Below, in pieces: positions 61,700-64,000 of a DNA stretch of 64,000 nt. The notes under the pieces were generated by a model. That model worked only from the letters and a program-made list of their open reading frames with translations, made no database searches and was not told where the DNA came from. The position numbers were made by a program, and so were the translations under genes. The stretch is from Pseudovibrio exalbescens DSM 16456 (GTDB lineage Bacteria; Pseudomonadota; Alphaproteobacteria; Rhizobiales; Stappiaceae). Position 1 is the first letter of the stretch. The number at the start of each line of letters is the position of its first letter. Location of the stretch: assembly GCF_000422785.1 (NCBI RefSeq), contig NZ_KE383920.1, positions 62,001 through 126,000 on the forward strand, written 5' to 3'.

Positions 61700-62704
61700 T
61701 CAGAGTTCGACCCCAAACGCCTCTGCCAGTTGGCGCGCCGCAAGAGTGGCGGGCATGCGGCCCTCACGCACGGCGGCTTCCACGTCCGGCAGCAGAGCTT
61801 TTACACTGCCGTTGGTGCGCAACGCTTCCAAAAGGCGCTCTTGTAAAAGGCTCCACATCCACGCCACCTGCTGTGTGGCCCGCTTTTCCTGAAACTCGCC
61901 TGTCGCCGTCATGCGGTCCCTAAACGTGAGGATTTGCTCCCACATCTCATCCAGACGCTCATTGGCCAACCCGGAGATCGTCATTACCGGGGGGCTCCAC
62001 GTTTTTGAGCGCGGGGCCAAAATGTTGAGCGCCGCCCGGTATTCCGAGGCTGCCGCGCGGGCCCGCACCGCGCCTTCACCATCTGCCTTGTTCACGGCGA
62101 TCATATCGGCAATTTCCAGAACACCTTTCTTGATGCCCTGCAACTCATCCCCAGCCCCAGGCAACATCAAGACTAGGAAGAAGTCCACCATCTGCGCCAC
62201 GGTGGTTTCCGATTGGCCAATCCCAACAGTTTCCACCAGAATGACGTCAAAACCGGCGGCTTCGCATAACAGCATGGATTCGCGCGTTTTGGCCGCCACA
62301 CCGCCCAGCGTGCCTGCCGAAGGAGAGGGGCGGATATAGGCATTGCGGTCCACCGCCAGCCGCGCCATGCGCGTCTTGTCGCCCAATATGGAACCACCGG
62401 TGCGGGTGGACGTGGGATCGACGGCCAGCACTGCCACCTTGTGGCCTGCGGCCGTCAGATTGCTACCAAAGGTATCAATCGTTGTAGACTTTCCAACCCC
62501 CGGCACACCGGTAATGCCTATACGCAGTGCTCGGCCTGTGCGGTCCATGAGGCGGGACACCAATGCCTCAGCCTGTCGGCGATGGCTGGACCGGCGAGAT
62601 TCCACCAGAGTAATGGCACGGGCCAAGGCAGCGCGCTTGCCGGCTACCAGTCCCTGCGCCAGATCATCAATGTTGTCTCTTGGCTTGGAGGATGTATTTG
62701 CCAT
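61700..62704 (-). CDS. meaB: MeaB/ArgK-family GTPase (methylmalonyl-CoA mutase chaperone)
   Basis: A 334-residue G3E GTPase that protects and reloads adenosylcobalamin-dependent methylmalonyl-CoA mutase. Walker A is GVPGVGKST at 66-74, then VDPTSTRTGGSILGDKTRM, RPSPSAGTLGGVA, ILVETVGIGQSE and the NKAD guanine motif. The C-terminal dimerisation arm is present (ends RQLAEAFGVEL). The mutase genes are not in the window. It begins 11 bp after the ybjQ-like gene. Confidence 0.94.
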   Translation of the reverse strand: MANTSSKPRDNIDDLAQGLVAGKRAALARAITLVESRRSSHRRQAEALVSRLMDRTGRALRIGITGVPGVGKSTTIDTFGSNLTAAGHKVAVLAVDPTSTRTGGSILGDKTRMARLAVDRNAYIRPSPSAGTLGGVAAKTRESMLLCEAAGFDVILVETVGIGQSETTVAQMVDFFLVLMLPGAGDELQGIKKGVLEIADMIAVNKADGEGAVRARAAASEYRAALNILAPRSKTWSPPVMTISGLANERLDEMWEQILTFRDRMTATGEFQEKRATQQVAWMWSLLQERLLEALRTNGSVKALLPDVEAAVREGRMPATLAARQLAEAFGVEL

Positions 62705-62715
62705 GAAAGCGACGG

Positions 62716-63036
62716 TCAGCGATAACGCACTGCGGTGCCGGTAGCCGTGACCATCAGCATGGAGCCGTTGCTGCCAACAGTTTCATAGTCGATATCAACC
62801 CCAATCACGGCGTTGGCGCCCATTTGTTGTGCCTCATCACACATTTCCTGAATGGCAATCTGACGGGCACGCAGCAACTCGTCTTCGTAGGCAGCCGAAC
62901 GCCCGCCCACAATATCACGAATACCTGCAAACAAGTCCTTGAACACATTGGCGCCCAAAATGGCTTCGCCGTGCACCATGCCATGGTATTGTTCAATCTC
63001 ATGCCCCTGCAGGCTACTGGTAGTTGTGGTCAACAT
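62716..63036 (-). CDS. ybjQ: YbjQ/UPF0145 family protein
   Basis: A 106-residue protein of the YbjQ family: [36 protein letters not shown] with the [10 protein letters not shown] block and the [13 protein letters not shown] core. Family members form pentameric dodecin-like or ring structures and have been called heavy-metal-binding, but their role is not settled. It precedes meaB by 11 bp and may share a transcript. Confidence 0.9.
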   Translation of the reverse strand: MLTTTTSSLQGHEIEQYHGMVHGEAILGANVFKDLFAGIRDIVGGRSAAYEDELLRARQIAIQEMCDEAQQMGANAVIGVDIDYETVGSNGSMLMVTATGTAVRYR

Positions 63037-63128
63037 GCGGCTTTCTCCCTTTGGTCTCTATTGCATATACGCAGAGTCGCTCGGATTTCAAAGCGCGGTC
63101 CTGCCGGGCCAGCGTGAGGTGCGGGCCT

Positions 63129-63482
63129 TCAGCGGCAGTTCCGCAAATGTGGCGGAACTGGCCCCGCGTTCAAGCGCACCTCGCGGGGAACACCCATTTC
63201 ATCCAGAAATCCCTTGAGGCCCGTCAGCCCGGCAATCTCGCGCTGAATGATAACATGCCACAAGGCTTCACCAGCTTGAGCCTGCAAGAGGGCATGAGTG
63301 TGTGCGCAGGCTTGAGGCCCCTTGGCTTCTTCAGCCGCCAAATGCGCCAAGGCGGCCTCCAGCTTCTTGTTGAGGCGAGACAAGGTTCCAATCTTTTCCG
63401 AAAGGATCTCTTGTTCCAATGCCTCGGAAAGCGGATCTGCTTGCTTTTTGGGAGCCAGAATCTGAGGTGGACGCACGAACAT
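63129..63482 (-). CDS. Small helical protein, probably DUF6665 family
   Basis: A 117-residue soluble protein, mostly alpha-helical: ADPLSEALEQEILSEKIGTL, LNKKLEAALAHLA, EALWHVIIQREIAGL and a final EMGVPREVRLNAG. This order resembles the DUF6665 proteins of Rhizobiales, as I recall them; function unknown. Its likely Shine-Dalgarno (GGGAG) lies inside an 11-bp inverted repeat (63492-63560), which could hide it. Confidence 0.7.
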   Translation of the reverse strand: MFVRPPQILAPKKQADPLSEALEQEILSEKIGTLSRLNKKLEAALAHLAAEEAKGPQACAHTHALLQAQAGEALWHVIIQREIAGLTGLKGFLDEMGVPREVRLNAGPVPPHLRNCR

Positions 63483-63491
63483 GGGTCAGGC

Positions 63492-63560
63492 TTCTCCCGG
63501 GCTTGTGGGGCGCAGGTGGTGGTTTGTGCCGCCACCATAAGCACTGAACGCCCGGGAGAA
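63492..63560 (-). promoter_or_regulatory. Nested hairpins covering the ribosome binding site of the DUF6665-like gene
   Basis: TTCTCCCGGGC (63492-63502) and GCCCGGGAGAA (63550-63560) are perfect 11-bp arms. Inside them GGTGGTGG (63515-63522) pairs with CCGCCACC (63529-63536) with one G-U. Read on the minus strand, the arm nearest the gene contains GGGAG about 9 bases before the ATG at 63482, so folding would block initiation. It could instead be a terminator for an upstream gene, but no T-run follows. Confidence 0.5.
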
Positions 63561-63685
63561 AAGAGTTCTCGGACCAAGACTACCCGACCGAACTCCCCAA
63601 TGCCGCCACTAGGAAGATCGGTCGGGCAGCGGGCAAAAGAACTCACACACGAGACCCAGGATGGCTCACCGGTCTGAGGGCGCGC

Positions 63686-64000
63686 TCAGGATTCCAGCGG
63701 CAGATAGATGTCGGTTACCAGTTCGTTGGCTGGTGTGTCTTGGGGGGCATTGACGTACACCTCAAAGCTGGGGCTGTTGCGCGCTTCATGCCCTGAGGCT
63801 GGTAACCATTCGCCAAACAGGTAGGTGTAAGCCGCGTGAAGGCCAGCATAGGGACCCACGTGGCGAAGAACCGCGTGAGGACCAGAGGGCAGATCCACCG
63901 GCTCCAGCCCGCCGGTCATTTCCACCGAGGCAGGCACCACCATTCCCGCCACGGAGCGCAGGTTTGGTTCAGCGACGGCCTCTGGATCGTCAAAGTATAC
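63686..64000 (-). CDS. GyrI-like small-molecule-binding domain protein (5' end outside window)
   Basis: The frame stays open to the right edge; the visible 104 residues begin VYFDDPEAVAEPNLRSVAG, a typical GyrI-like pattern, and continue with the LEPVDLPSGPHAVLRHVGPYAGLHAAYTYLFGEWL core and FEVYVNAP, ending in TDIYLPL. It may be a stand-alone SOUL/GyrI protein or the C-terminus of an AraC/MerR-type regulator; the missing N-terminus would decide. The GTG at 63952 is internal, not the start. Confidence 0.82.
   Translation of the reverse strand, partial: VYFDDPEAVAEPNLRSVAGMVVPASVEMTGGLEPVDLPSGPHAVLRHVGPYAGLHAAYTYLFGEWLPASGHEARNSPSFEVYVNAPQDTPANELVTDIYLPLES

Noticed and set aside
61052-61846. 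Several open frames of 60-136 codons in the repeat region
   Set aside because: They encode the same repeated words in different frames, lack ribosome binding sites, and derive from the repeat sequence.

Overview
The window reads as one contiguous piece of an alphaproteobacterial chromosome. The evidence is a TAT-exported beta-helix protein of the TIGR03808 type, a Rhizobium-type asparaginase, a MeaB GTPase, a DUF6665-like gene and dispersed GTCATTCCGG-type intergenic repeats. This mix suggests a free-living, perhaps marine, relative of the Hyphomicrobiales (Rhizobiales), but the genus cannot be fixed from the sequence. No tRNA, rRNA, insertion sequence, prophage or CRISPR array was found.

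Layout: (1) 0.3-7.3 kb holds translation and RNA-modification genes (prfC, rsmC-like, rsuA-like), a membrane-linked AraC regulator, an orphan exported protein and the ABC-F ATPase uup. (2) 7.7-14.3 kb holds a complete oligopeptide ABC importer (oppA, oppB, oppC and a fused double ATPase) facing a membrane-dipeptidase gene. (3) 14.4-17 kb holds a hemolysin-III-type membrane protein and a HerA-like ATPase. (4) 17-46.2 kb is a large exopolysaccharide locus. (5) 46.2-50.3 kb holds an EamA transporter, malate synthase G and a DUF1906 protein. (6) 50.5-55.7 kb holds an OmpR/EnvZ-type two-component pair next to an exported EF-hand protein and a SulP transporter. (7) 56-64 kb holds an aminotransferase, an asparaginase, the TIGR03808-like protein, a second EamA transporter, a mosaic of intergenic repeats, meaB, ybjQ and small genes, ending in a truncated GyrI-like gene.

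The main discovery is region 4. Its parts match, class by class, the symbiosis polysaccharide (syp) locus of Vibrio fischeri. There is a STAS protein (SypA-like), an SLBB export protein (SypC-like), a P-loop co-polymerase partner (SypD-like) and a HATPase-REC-PP2C switch protein (SypE-like). There is also a hybrid kinase with HPt (SypF-like), a sigma-54 response regulator (SypG-like), glycosyltransferases, flippase, polymerase, acyltransferase and chain-length protein in the order J-K-L-M-N-(x)-(B-like)-O, and a P then Q/R-fused pair. Six sequences with the -24/-12 spacing of sigma-54 promoters (GG-N10-GC) sit immediately upstream of five transcription units and of one internal gene in this locus. 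That predicts a single regulon under the locus' own sigma-54 activator.

The locus also carries parts I would not expect in a syp cluster: a 10-domain SLBB protein built by a 387-residue tandem duplication, a GT2-sugar transferase fusion, a cysteine-free molybdopterin-fold protein translationally coupled to the hybrid kinase, an FhuF-like [2Fe-2S] protein, and a secreted DUF4091/GH123-like protein. The syp correspondence rests on domain content and gene order recalled from the literature; no database search was run.
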